From the NCBI GenBank assembly GCA_949128115.1, contig OX421968.1, positions 56,375,423-56,439,422 on the forward strand: 64,000 nucleotides of DNA. The letters run 5' to 3'. Positions within the stretch are counted from its first letter, which is position 1. Every line of letters begins with the position of its first letter. The notes under the pieces are model-generated. The model worked only from the letters and a program-made list of their open reading frames with translations. It searched no databases and was not told where the DNA came from. Origin of the DNA: Anaspis maculata (Eukaryota > Arthropoda > Insecta > Coleoptera > Scraptiidae). Position numbers and translations under genes: made by a program. Positions 52,201 through 64,000 of this stretch are shown here, piece after piece.

Positions 52201-55200
52201 AACATCTGACGAACGAACACAAATATAGAAGAAAAGACACAATTGTTATCGAAAAAGTTCAGGTTTTAACCCACGTGACTTCAGGCTTCAACGCACGTGA
52301 CTTCAGGCTTCAACCCACGTGACTTTGAAAACGATCGGTCACCACTTTTGAAGTTGGCAGCTACTCTTTCCAAACGCAACATCTGACGAACGAACACAAA
52401 TATAGAAAAAAAGACACAATTGTTATCCAAAAAGTTCAGGTTTGAACCCACGTGACTCCAGGCTCCAACCCACGTGACTTCAGGCTTCAACCCACGTGAC
52501 TTTGAGAACGATCGGTCACCACTTCTGAAGTTGGCAGCTACTCTTTCCAAACGCAACATCTGACGAACGAACACAAATATAGAAGAAAAGACACAATTGT
52601 TATCCAAAAAGTTCAGGTTTTAACCCACGTGACTCCAAGCTTCAACCCACGTGACTTCAGGCTTCAACCCACGTGACTTCAGGCTTCAACCCACGTGACT
52701 TCAGGCTTCAACCCACGTGACTTTGAAAACGATCGGTCACCACTTTTGAAGTAGGCAGCTACTCTTTCCAAACGCAACATCTGACGAACGAACACAAATA
52801 TAGAAAGAAAGACACAATTGTTATCCAAAAAGTTCAGGTTTGAACCCACGTGACTCCAGGCTCCAACCCACGTGACTTCAGGCTTCAACCCACGTGACTT
52901 TTAAAACGATCGGTCACCACTTTTGATGTTTGCAGCTACTTGTTTCAAACGCAACATCTGACTAACGAACACAAATAGAGAAGAAAAGACACAATTGTTA
53001 TCCAAAAAGTTCAGGTTTCAACCCACGTGACTTCAGGCTTCAACCCACGTGACTTTGAAAACGATCGGTCACCACTTTTGAAGTTGGCAGCTACTCTTTC
53101 CAAACGCAACATTTGACGAACGAACACAAATATAGAAAAAAAGACACAATTGTTATCCAAAAAGTTCAGGTTCTAACCCACGTGACTTCAGGCTTCAACC
53201 CACGTGACTTTGAAAACGATCGGTCACCATTTTTGAAGTTGGCTGCTACTTTTTTCAAACGCAACATCTGACAAACGAACACAAATATAGAAAGAAAGAC
53301 ACAATTGTTATCCAAAAAAGTCAGGTTTGAACCCACGTGACTCCAGGATCCAACCCACGTGACTTCAGGCTTCAACCCTCGTGACTTCAGGCTTCAACCC
53401 ACGTGACTTCAGGCTCCAACCCACGTGACTTTCAAAACGATCGGTCACCACTTTTGGAGTTGGCAGCTTCTTGTTCCAAACGCAACATCTGACGAACGAA
53501 CACAAATATCAAAAAAAAGACACAATTGTTATCCAAAAAGTTCAGGCTCCAACCCACGTGACTTCAGGCTTCAACCCACGTGACTTCAGGCTCCAACCCA
53601 CGTGACTTTTGAAACGATCGGTCACGACTTTTGGAGTTGTCAGCTACTTGTTCCAAACGCAACATCTGACGAACGAACACAAATATAGAAGAAAAGACAC
53701 AATTGTTATCCAAAAAGTTCAGGTTTTAGCCCACGTGACTTCAGGCTTCAACCCACGTGACTTCAGGCTTCAACCCACGTGACTTTGAAAACGATCGGTC
53801 ACCACTTTTGAAGTTGGCAGCTACTCTTTCCAAACGCAACATCTGACTAACGAACACAAATATAGAAGAAAAGACACAATTGTTATCCAAAAAGTTCAGG
53901 TTTCAACCCACGTGACTTCAGGCTTCAACCCACGTGACTTCAGGCTCCAACCCACGTGACTTTTGAAACGATCGGTCACGACTTTTGGAGTTGTCAGCTA
54001 CTTGTTCCAAACGCAACTTCTGACGAACGAACACAAATATAGAAAAAAAGACACAATTGTTATCCAAAAAGCTCAGGTTTGATCCCACGTGACTCCAGGC
54101 TCCAACCCACGTGACTTCAGGCGCCATCCCACGTGACTTTGAGAACGATCGGTCACCACTTTTGAAGTTGGCAGCTACCCTTTCCAAACGTAACATCTGA
54201 CGAACGAACACAAATATAGAAAAAAAGACACAATTGTTTTCCAAAAAGTTCAAGTTTCAACTCACGTGACTTCAGGCTTCAACCCACGTGACTTCAGGCT
54301 TCAACCCACGTGACTTTCGAAACGATCGGTCACCACTTTTGGAGTTGGCAGCTTTTTGTTCCAAACGCAACATCTGACGAACGAACACAAATATAAAAAA
54401 AAAGACACAATTGTTATCCAAAAAGTTCAGGCTCCAACCCACGTGACTCCAGGCTCCAACCCACGTGACTTCAGGCTTCAACCCACGTGACTTTGAGAAC
54501 GATCGGTCACCACTTTTAAAGTTGGCAGCTACTCTTTCCAATCGCATCATCTGACGAACGAACACAAATATAGAAAAAAAGACACAATTGTTATCCAAAA
54601 AGTTCAGGTTCTAACCCACGTGACTTCAGGCTTCAACCCACGTGACTTCAGGCTTCAACCCACGTGACTTTAGGCTTCAACCCACGTGACTTTGAAAACG
54701 ATCGGTCACCATTTTTGAAGTTGGCTGCTACTCTTTCCAATCGCAACATCTGACGAACGAACACAAATATAGAAAAAAAGACACAATTGTTATCCATAAA
54801 GTTCAGGTTCTAACCCACGTGACTCCAGGCTTCAGCCCACGTGACTTTTGAAACGATCGGTCACCACTTTTGATGTTGGCAGCTACTTGTTCCAAACGCA
54901 ACATCTGACTAACGAACACAAATATAGAAGAAAAGACACAATTGTTATCCAAAAAGTTCAGGTTTTAACCCACGTGACTTCAGGCTTCAACCTACGTGAC
55001 TTCAGGCTCCAACCCACGTGATTCTTGAAACGATCGGTCACGACTTTTGGAGTTGTCAGCTACTTGTTCCAAACGCAACATCTGATGAACGAACACAAAT
55101 ATAGAAGAAAAGACACAATTGTTATCGAAAAAGTTCAGGTTTTAACCCACGTGACTTCAGGCTCCAACGCACGTGACTTCAGGCTTCAACCCACGTGACT

Positions 55201-58200
55201 TTGAAAACGATCGGTCACCACTTTTGAAGTTGGCAGCTACTCTTTCCAAACGCAACATCTGACGAACGAACACAAATATAGAAAAAAAGACACAATTGTT
55301 ATCCAAAAAGTTCAGGTTTGAACCCACGTGACTCCAGGCTCCAACCCACGTGACTTCAGGCTTCAACCCACGTGACTTTGAGAACGATCGGTCACCACTT
55401 TTGAAGTTGGCAGCTACTCTTTCCAAACGCAACATCTGACGAACGAACACAAATATAGAAGAAAAGACACAATTGTTATCCAAAAAGTTCAGGTTTTAAC
55501 CCACGTGACTTCAAGCTTAAACCCACGTGACTTCAGGCTTCAACCCACGTGACTTCAGGCTTCAACCCACGTGACTTCAGGCTTCAACTCACGTGACTTT
55601 GAAAACGATCGGTCACCACTTTTGGAGTAGGCAGCCACTCTTTCCAAACGCAACATCTGACGAACGAACACAAATATAGAAAGAAAGACACAATTGTTAT
55701 CCAAAAAGTTCAGGTTTGAACCCACGTGACTCCAGGCTCCAACCCACGTGACTTCAGGCTTCAACCCACGTGACTTTTAGAACGATCGGTCACCACTTTT
55801 GATGTTTGCAGCTACTTGTTTCAAACGCAACATCTGACTAACGAACACAAATAGAGAAGAAAAGACACAATTGTTATCCAAAAAGTTCAGGTTTCAACCC
55901 ACGTGACTTCAGGCTTCAACCCACGTGACTTTGAAAACGATCGGTCACCACTTTTGAAGTTGGCAGCTACTCTTTCCAAACGCAACATCTGACAAACGAA
56001 CACAAATATAGAAAAAAAGACACAATTGTTATCCAAAAAGTTCAGGTTCTAACCCACGTGACTTCAGGCTTCAACCCACGTGACTTCATGCTTCAACCCA
56101 CGTGACTTCAGGCTTCAACCCACGTGACTTTGAAAACGATCGGTCACCATTTTTGAAGTTGGCTGCTACTCTTTTCAAACGCAACATCTGACAAACGAAC
56201 ACAAATATAGAAAGAAAGACACTATTGTTATCCAAAAATGTCAGGTTTGAACCCACGTGACTCCAGGCTCCATCCCACGTGACTTCAGGCTTCAACCCAC
56301 GTGACTTCAGGCTTCAACCCACGTGACTTCAGGCTCCAACCCACGTGACTTTCAAAACGATCGGTCACCACTTTTGGAGTTGGCAGCTTCTTGTTCCAAA
56401 CGCAACATCTGACGAACGAACACAAATATCAAAAAAAAGACACAATTGTTATCCAAATAGTTCAGGCTCCATTCCACGTGACTTCAGGCTTCAACCCACG
56501 TGACTTCAGGCTCCAACCCACGTGACTTTTGAAACGATCGGTCACGACTTTTGGAGTTGTCAGCTACTTGTTCCAAACGCAACATCTGACGAACGAACAC
56601 AAATATAGAAGAAAAGACACAATTGTTATCCAAAAAGTTCAGGTTTTAACCCACGTGACTTCAGGCTTCAACCCACGTGACTTCAGGCTTCAACCCACGT
56701 GACTTTGAAAACGATCGGTCACCACTTTTGAAGTTGGCAGCTACTCTTTCCAAACGCAACATCTGACTAACGAACACAAATATAGAAGAAAAGACACAAT
56801 TGTTATCCAAAAAGTTCAGGTTTCAACCCACGTGACTTCAGGCTTCAACCCACGTGACTTCAGGCTCCAACCCACGTGACTTTTGAAACGATCGGTCACG
56901 ACTTTTGGAGTTGTCAGCTACTTGTTCCAAACGCAACATCTGACGAACGAACACAAATATAGAAGAAAAGACACAATTGTTATCCAAACAGTTCAGGTTT
57001 TAACCCACGTGACTTCAGGCTTCAACCCACGTGACTTCAGGCTTCAACCCACGTGACTTCAGGCTTCAACCCACGTGACTTTGAAAACGATCGGTCACCA
57101 CTTTTGAAGTTGGCAGCTACTCTTTCCAAACGCAACATCTGACGAACGAACACAAATATAGAAAAAAAGACACAATTGTTATCCAAAAAGTTCAGGTTCC
57201 AACCCACGTGACTTCAGGCTTCAACCCACGTGACTTCATGCTTCAACCCACGTGACTTCGGGCTTCAACCCACGTGACTTCAGGCTCCAACCCACGTGAC
57301 TTTCAAAACGATCGGTCACCACTTTTGGAGTTGGCAGCTTCTTGTTCCAAACGCAACATCTGACGAACGAACACAAATATCAAAAAAAAGACACAATTGT
57401 TATCCAAAAAGTTCAGGCTCCAACCCACGTGACTTCAGGCTTCAACCCACGTGACTTCAGGCTCCAACCCACGTGACTTTTGAAACGATCGGTCACGACT
57501 TTTGGAGTTGTCAGCTACTTGTTCCAAACGCAACATCTGACGAACGAACACAAATATAGAAGAAAAGACACAATTGTTATCCAAAAAGTTCGGGTTTTAA
57601 CCCACGTGACTCCAGGCTTCAACCCACGTGACTTCAGGCTTCAACCCACGTGACTTTGAAAACGATCGGTCACCACTTTTGAAGTTGGCAGCTACTCTTT
57701 CCAAACGCAACATCTGACTAACGAACACAAATATAGAAGAAAAGACACAATTGTTATCTAAAAAGTTCAGGTTTCATCCCACGTGACTTCAGGCTTCAAC
57801 CCACGTGACTTCAGGCTCCAACCCACGTGACTTTTGAAACGATCGGTCACGACTTTTGAAGTTGTCAGCTACTTGTTCCAAACGCAACATCTGACGAACG
57901 AACACAAATATAGAAGAAAAGACACAATTGTTATCCAAAAAGTTCAGGTTTTAACCCACGTGATTTCAGGCTTCAACCCACGTGACTTCAGGCTTCAACC
58001 CACGTGACTTTGAAAACGATCGGTCACCACTTTTGAAGTTGGCAGCTGCTCTTTCCAAACGCAACATCTGACGAACGAACACAAATATAGAGAAAAAGAC
58101 ACAATTGTTATCCAAAAAGTTCAGGTTCTAACCCACGTGACTTCAGGCTTCAACCCACGTGACTTCGGGCTTCAACCCACGTGACTTCAGGCTTCAACCC

Positions 58201-59256
58201 ACGTGACTTTGAAAACGATCGGTCACCATTTTTGAAGTTGGCTGCTACTCTTTCCAAACGCAACATCTGACGAACGAACACAAATATAGAAAGAAAGACA
58301 CAATTGTTATCCAAAAAGTTCAGGTTTGAACCCACGTGACTCCAGGCTCCAACCCACGTGACTTTTGAAACGATCGGTCACCACTTTTGATGTTGGCAGC
58401 TACTTGTTCCAAACGCAACATCTGACTAACGAACACAAATATAGAAGAAAAGACACAATTGTTATCCAAAAAGTTCAGGTTCTAACCCACGTGACTTCAG
58501 GCTTCAACCTACGTGACTTCAGGCTCCAACCCGCGTGACTTTTGAAACGATCGGTCACGACTTTTGGAGTTGTCAGCTACTTGTTCCAAACGCAACATCT
58601 GACGAACGAACACAAATATAGAAGAAAAGACACAATTGTTATCCAAAAAGTTCAGGTTTTAACCCACGTGACTTCAGGCTTCAACCCACGTGACTTCAGG
58701 CTTCAACCCACGTGACTTTGGAAACGTTCGGTCATCACTTTTGAAGTTGGCAGCTACTCTTTCCAAACGCAACATCTGACGAACGAACACAAATATAGAA
58801 AAAAAGACGCAATTGTTATCCAAATAGTTCAGGTTTGAACCCACGTGACTCCAGGCTCCAACCCACGTGACTTCAGGCTTCAACCCACGTGACTTTGAGA
58901 ACGATCGGTAACCACTTTTGAAGTTGGCAGCTACTCTTTCCAAACGCAACATCTGACGAACGAACACAAATATAGAAGAAAAGACACAACTGTTATCCAA
59001 AAAGTTCAGGTTTTAACCCATGTGACTTCAGGTTTCAACCCACGTGACTTCAGGCTTCAACCCACGTGACTTTGAAAACGATCGGTCGCCACTTTTGAAG
59101 TTGGCAGCTACTTTTTCCAAACGCAACATCTGACGAACGAACACAAATATAGAAAGAAAGACACAATTGTTATCCAAAAAGTTCAGGTTTGAACCCACGT
59201 GACTCCAGGCTCCAAACCACGTGACTTCAGGCTTCAACCCACGTGACTTTTAAAAC
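49215..59256 (+). repeat. Family B higher-order repeat, copy B2 (10,042 bp)
   Basis: It is the same as B1 but lacks 751 bp, four monomers (199+199+176+177), at 50276. It begins in a hybrid core, CTTTTAAAACGATCGG on the left and TCACGACTTTTGGAG on the right, and B3 begins in the same hybrid. The rest of the copy follows B1 at a constant offset of 10,042. Confidence 0.9.
50264..50276 (+). other. Deletion scar: four monomers (751 bp) lost in copy B2
   Basis: The GATC at 50276 corresponds both to 39483 (offset 10,793) and to 40234 (offset 10,042) in B1. The left edge here reads GACTTTGAAAACGATCGG, as at 40234, not GACTTTGAGAACGATCGG as at 39483, so the exchange lies at or before this point in sequence shared by both monomers. 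B3 keeps the 751 bp, so this is a deletion in B2 and not a gain elsewhere. Confidence 0.87.
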
Positions 59257-62200
59257 GATCGGTCACGACTTTTGGAGTTGTCAGCTACTTGTTCCAAACG
59301 CAACATCTGACGAACGAACACAAATATAGAAGAAAAGACACAATTGTTATCCAAAAAGTTCAGGTTTTAGCCCACGTGACTTCAGGCTTCAACCCACGTG
59401 ACTTCAGGCTTCAACCCACGTGACTTTCGAAACGATCGGTCACGACTTTTGGAGTTGTCAGCTACTTGTTCCAAACGCAACTTCTGACGAACGAACACAA
59501 ATATAGAAGAAAAGACACAATTGTTATCCAAAAAGTTCAGGTTTTAACCCACGTGACTTCAGGCTTCAACCTACGTGACTTCAGGCTCCAACCCACGTGA
59601 CTTTTGAAACGATCGGTCACGACTTTTGGAGTTGTCAGCTACTTGTTCCAAACGCAACATCTGACGAACGAACACAAATATAGAAGAAAAGACACAATTG
59701 TTATCGAAAAAGTTCAGGTTTTAACCCACGTGACTTCAGGCTTCAATGCACGTGACTTCAGGCTTCAACCCACGTGACTTTGAGAACGATCGGTCACCAC
59801 TTTTGAAGTTGGCAGCTACTCTTTCCAAACGCAACATCTGACGAACGAACACAAATATAGAAAAAAAGACACAATTGTTATCCATAAAGTTCAGGTTTGA
59901 ACCCACGTGACTCCAGGCTCCAATCCACGTGACTTCAGGCTTCAACCCACGTGACTTTGAGAACGATCGGTCACCACTTTTGAAGTTGGCAGCTACTCTT
60001 TCCAAACGCAATATCTGACGAACGAACACAAATATAGAAGAAAAGACACAATTGTTATCCAAAAAGTTCAGGTTTTAACCCACGTGACTTCAAGCTCAAC
60101 CCACGTGACTTCAGGCTTCAACCCACGTGACTTTCAAAACGATCGGTCACCACTTTTGGAGTTGGCAGCTTTTTGTTCCAAACGCAACATCTGACGAACG
60201 AACACAAATATAAAAAAAAAGACACAATTGTTATCCAAAAAGTTCAGGCTCCAACCCACGTGACTCCAGGCTCCAACCCACGTGACTTCAGGCTTCAACC
60301 CACGTGACTTTGAGAACGATCGGTCACCACTTTTAAAGTTGGCAGCTACTCTTTCCAATCGCATCATCTGACGAACGAACCCAAATATAGAAAAAAAGAC
60401 ACAATTGTTATCCAAAAAGTTCAGGTTCTAACCCACGTGACTTCAGGCTTCAACCCACGTGACTTTAGGCTTCAACCCACGTGACTCTAGGCTTCAACCC
60501 ACGTGACTTTGAAAACGATCGGTCACCATTTTTGAAGTTGGCTGCTACTCTTTCCAATCGCAACATCTGACGAACGAACACAAATATAGAAAAAAAGACA
60601 CAATTGTTATCCAAAAAGTTCAGGTTCTAACCCACGTGACTTCAGGCTTCAACCCACGTGACTTCAGGCTCCAACCCACGTGACTCCAGGCTTCAGCCCA
60701 CGTGACTTTTGAAACGATCGGTCACCACTTTTGATGTTGGCAGCTACTTGTTCCAAACGCAACATCTGACTAACGAACACAAATATAGAAGAAAAGACAC
60801 AATTGTTATCCAAAAAGTTCAGGTTTTAACCCACGTGACTTCAGGCTTCAACCTACGTGACTTCAGGCTCCAACAACGTGATTCTTGAAACGATCGGTCA
60901 CGACTTTTGGAGTTGTCAGCTACTTGTTCCAAACGCAACATCTGACGAACGAACACAAATATAGAAGAAAAGACACAATTGTTATCGAAAAAGTTCAGGT
61001 TTTAACCCACGTGACTTCAGGCTTCAACGCACGTGACTTCAGGCTTCAACCCACGTGACTTTGAAAACGATCGGTCACCACTTTTGAAGTTGGCAGCTAC
61101 TCTTTCCAAACGCAACATCTGACGAACGAACACAAATATAGAAAAAAAGACACAATTGTTATCCAAAAAGTTCAGGTTTGAACCCACGTGACTCCAGGCT
61201 CCAACCCACGTGACTTCAGGCTTCAACCCACGTGACTTTGAGAACGATCGGTCACCACTTTTGAAGTTGGCAGCTACTCTTTCCAAACGCAACATCTGAC
61301 GAACGAACACAAATATAGAAGAAAAGACACAATTGTTATCCAAAAAGTTCAGGTTTTAACCCACGTGACTTCAAGCTTAAACCCACGTGACTTCAGGCTT
61401 CAACCCACGTGACTTCAGGCTTCAACCCACGTGACTTCAGGCTTCAACTCACGTGACTTTGAAAACGATCGGTCACCACTTTTGGAGTAGGCAGCCACTC
61501 TTTCCAAACGCAACATCTGACGAACGAACACAAATATAGAAAGAAAGACACAATTGTTATCCAAAAAGTTCAGGTTTGAACCCACGTGACTCCAGGCTCC
61601 AACCCACGTGACTTCAGGCTTCAACCCACGTGACTTTTAAAACGATCGGTCACCACTTTTGATGTTTGCAGCTACTTGTTTCAAACGCAACATCTGACTA
61701 ACGAACACAAATAGAGAAGAAAAGACACAATTGTTATCCAAAAAGTTCAGGTTTCAACCCACGTGACTTCAGGCTTCAACCCACGTGACTTTGAAAACGA
61801 TCGGTCACCACTTTTGAAGTTGGCAGCTACTCTTTCCAAACGCAACATCTGACGAACGAACACAAATATAGAAAAAAAGACACAATTGTTATCCAAAAAG
61901 TTCAGGTTCTAACCCACGTGACTTTAGGCTTCAACCCACGTGACTTCATGCTTCAACCCACGTGACTTCAGGCTTCAACCCACGTGACTTTGAAAACGAT
62001 CGGTCACCATTTTTGAAGTTGGCTGCTACTCTTTTCAAACGCAACATCTGACAAACGAACACAAATATAGAAAGAAAGACACAATTGTTATCCAAAAAGT
62101 TCAGGTTTCAACCCACGTGACTTCAGGCTTCAACCCACGTGACTTCAGGCTTCAACCCACGTGACTTTTGAAACGATCGGTCACGACTTTTGGAGTTGTC

Positions 62201-64000
62201 AGCTACTTGTTCCAAACGCAACATCTGACGAACGAACACAAATATAGAAGAAAAGACACAATTGTTATCCAAAAAGTTCAGGTTTTAACCCACGTGACTT
62301 CAGGCTTCAACCCACGTGACTTCAGGCTTCAACCCACGTGACTTCAGGCTTCAACCCACGTGACTTTGAAAACGATCGGTCACCACTTTTGAAGTTGGCA
62401 GCTACTCTTTCCAATCGCAACATCTGACGAACGAACACAAATATAGAAAAAAAGACACAATTGTTATCCAAAAAGTTCAGGTTCTAACCCACGTGACTTC
62501 AGGCTTCAACCCACGTGACTTCATGCTTCAACCCACGTGACTTTGAAAACGATCGGTCACCATTTTCGAAGTTGGCTGCTACTCTTTTCAAACTCAACAT
62601 CTGACAAACGAACACAAATATAGAAAGAAAGACACAATTGTTATCCAAAAAAGTCAGGTTTGAACCCACGTGACTCCAGGCTCCAACCCACGTGACTTCA
62701 GCCTTCAACCCACGTGACTTCAGGCTTCAACCCACGTGACTTCAGGCTCCAACCCACGTGACTTTCAAAACGATCGGTCACCACTTTTGGAGTTGGCAGC
62801 TTCTTGTTCCAAACGCAACATCTGACGAACGAACACAAATATCAAAAAAAAGACACAATTGTTATCCAAAAAGTTCAGGCTCCAACCCACGTGACTTCAG
62901 GTTTCAACCCACGTGACTTCAGGCTCCAACCCACGTGACTTTTGAAACGATCGGTCACGACTTTTGGAGTTGTCAGCTACTTGTTCCAAACGCAACATCT
63001 GACGAACGAACACAAATATAGAAGAAAAGACACAATTGTTATCGAAAAAGTTCAGGTTTTAACCCACGTGACTTCAGGCTTCAACGCACGTGACTTCAGG
63101 CTTCAACCCACGTGACTTTGAAAACGATCGGTCACCACTTTTGAAGTTGGCAGCTACTCTTTCCAAACGCAACATCTGACGAACGAACACAAATATAGAA
63201 AAAAAGACACAATTGTTATCCAAAAAGTTCAGGTTTGAACCCACGTGACTCCAGGCTCCAACCCACGTGACTTCAGGCTTCAACCCACGTGACTTTGAGA
63301 ACGATCGGTCACCACTTCTGAAGTTGGCAGCTACTCTTTCCAAACGCAACATCTGACGAACGAACACAAATATAGAAGAAAAGACACAATTGTTATCCAA
63401 AAAGTTCAGGTTTTAACCCACGTGACTCCAAGCTTCAACCCACGTGACTTCAGGCTTCAACCCACGTGACTTCAGGCTTCAACCCACGTGACTTCAGGCT
63501 TCAACCCACGTGACTTTGAAAACGATCGGTCACCACTTTTGAAGTAGGCAGCTACTCTTTCCAAACGCAACATCTGACGAACGAACACAAATATAGAAAG
63601 AAAGACACAATTGTTATCCAAAAAGTTCAGGTTTGAACCCACGTGACTCCAGGCTCCAACCCACGTGACTTCAGGCTTCAACCCACGTGACTTTTAAAAC
63701 GATCGGTCACCACTTTTGATGTTTGCAGCTACTTGTTTCAAACGCAACATCTGACTAACGAACACAAATAGAGAAGAAAAGACACAATTGTTATCCAAAA
63801 AGTTCAGGTTTCAACCCACGTGACTTCAGGCTTCAACCCACGTGACTTTGAAAACGATCGGTCACCACTTTTGAAGTTGGCAGCTACTCTTTCCAAACGC
63901 AACATTTGACGAACGAACACAAATATAGAAAAAAAGACACAATTGTTATCCAAAAAGTTCAGGTTCTAACCCACGTGACTTCAGGCTTCAACCCACGTGA
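59257..64000 (+). repeat. Family B higher-order repeat, partial copy B3 (at least 4,744 bp)
   Basis: It matches B1 at offset 20,835 from the hybrid core to the end of the window, including the 751 bp missing in B2 and the CTCCAACAACGTGATTC variant near 60875. The window ends inside a 22-bp unit run, so the array continues. Confidence 0.9.

Larger units (their letters stand above)
1..64000 (+). repeat. Satellite DNA array filling the whole window (117-bp core plus 22-bp CACGTG units)
   Basis: Every stretch I read is a version of one monomer in the same orientation. A 117-bp core, beginning TTTGAAAACGATCGGTCACC and ending GTTCAGG, is followed by 2 to 6 units of 22 bp containing CCCACGTGAC, the last trimmed to 16 bp. 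The commonest monomer is 177 bp: the GATC of successive cores falls at 1887 and 2064. Hand count of that monomer gives 44% GC overall, 38% in the core and 57% in the 22-bp part. The plus strand is 61% A+C. No unique sequence, inverted segment, transposon insertion or gene interrupts the array. Length, homogeneity and hierarchy are typical of eukaryotic satellite heterochromatin. The family and species are unrecognised, so a centromeric or other location is inference only. Confidence 0.97.

Noticed and set aside
1..64000. Transposon or retroelement origin within the window
   Set aside because: No terminal inverted or long terminal repeats, target-site duplications or transposase/reverse-transcriptase frames were seen. 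All periodicity is tandem.
1..64000. A hidden gene system or operon
   Set aside because: No stretch departs from the satellite pattern long enough to hold a gene. I prefer to report none.
1..64000. Telomeric or simple-sequence array
   Set aside because: No short telomere-type motif occurs in tandem. The period is 22 bp and about 177 bp.

Overview
The window is one uninterrupted block of satellite DNA. I find no protein-coding gene, RNA gene, CRISPR array or mobile element in any of the 64,000 bases. The array reads in one orientation from end to end, so it enters before base 1 and leaves after base 64000. Extremely long, hierarchically organised tandem DNA points to a eukaryotic chromosome (pericentromeric, centromeric, subtelomeric or knob-like heterochromatin). 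I do not recognise the repeat family and cannot name the organism. Near-expected CpG content suggests a genome without heavy CpG methylation, or a very young array.

The structure is nested. Level 1 is a 22-bp unit carrying the palindrome CACGTG in the context CCCACGTGAC, usually 2 to 6 in a row. Level 2 is the monomer: a 117-bp AT-richer core followed by the 22-bp units, the last one cut to 16 bp. Monomers are therefore 155, 177, 199, 221 or 243 bp, with 177 (three CACGTG sites) the commonest; I estimate 350 to 370 monomers in the window. At least five core types (called alpha to epsilon here) are told apart by shared substitutions. Level 3 is a set of local duplications of 177, 354, 1,680 and about 4,000 bp. 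Level 4 is higher-order repeats of 10 to 11.6 kb.

Layout, using the GATC of each core as the unit boundary: 1-1178 is the truncated end of a family A higher-order repeat. 1179-1886 is a doubled 354-bp dimer at a junction. Family A copies follow at 1533-13142 (11,610 bp), 13143-23404 (10,262 bp) and 23405-34440 (11,036 bp), with a short partial fourth copy. Around 31521-39681 lies a twice-present block of about 4 kb (3,982 and 4,179 bp) that bridges the families. Family B copies run 38422-49214 (10,793 bp), 49215-59256 (10,042 bp) and 59257-64000 (partial). All length differences between copies that I traced are whole monomers, whole 22-bp units or single-base indels, as expected from unequal exchange between in-register repeats. 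Family B copies are almost identical and so are the youngest.

Minus-strand open frames of 60 to 167 codons recur only because 177 is divisible by 3 and one frame of the common monomer has no stop. They are not genes. The feature most worth testing is the dense array of CACGTG boxes at 22-bp spacing, about two helical turns, amounting to roughly a thousand potential bHLH-type (E-box/G-box/CDEI-like) sites.
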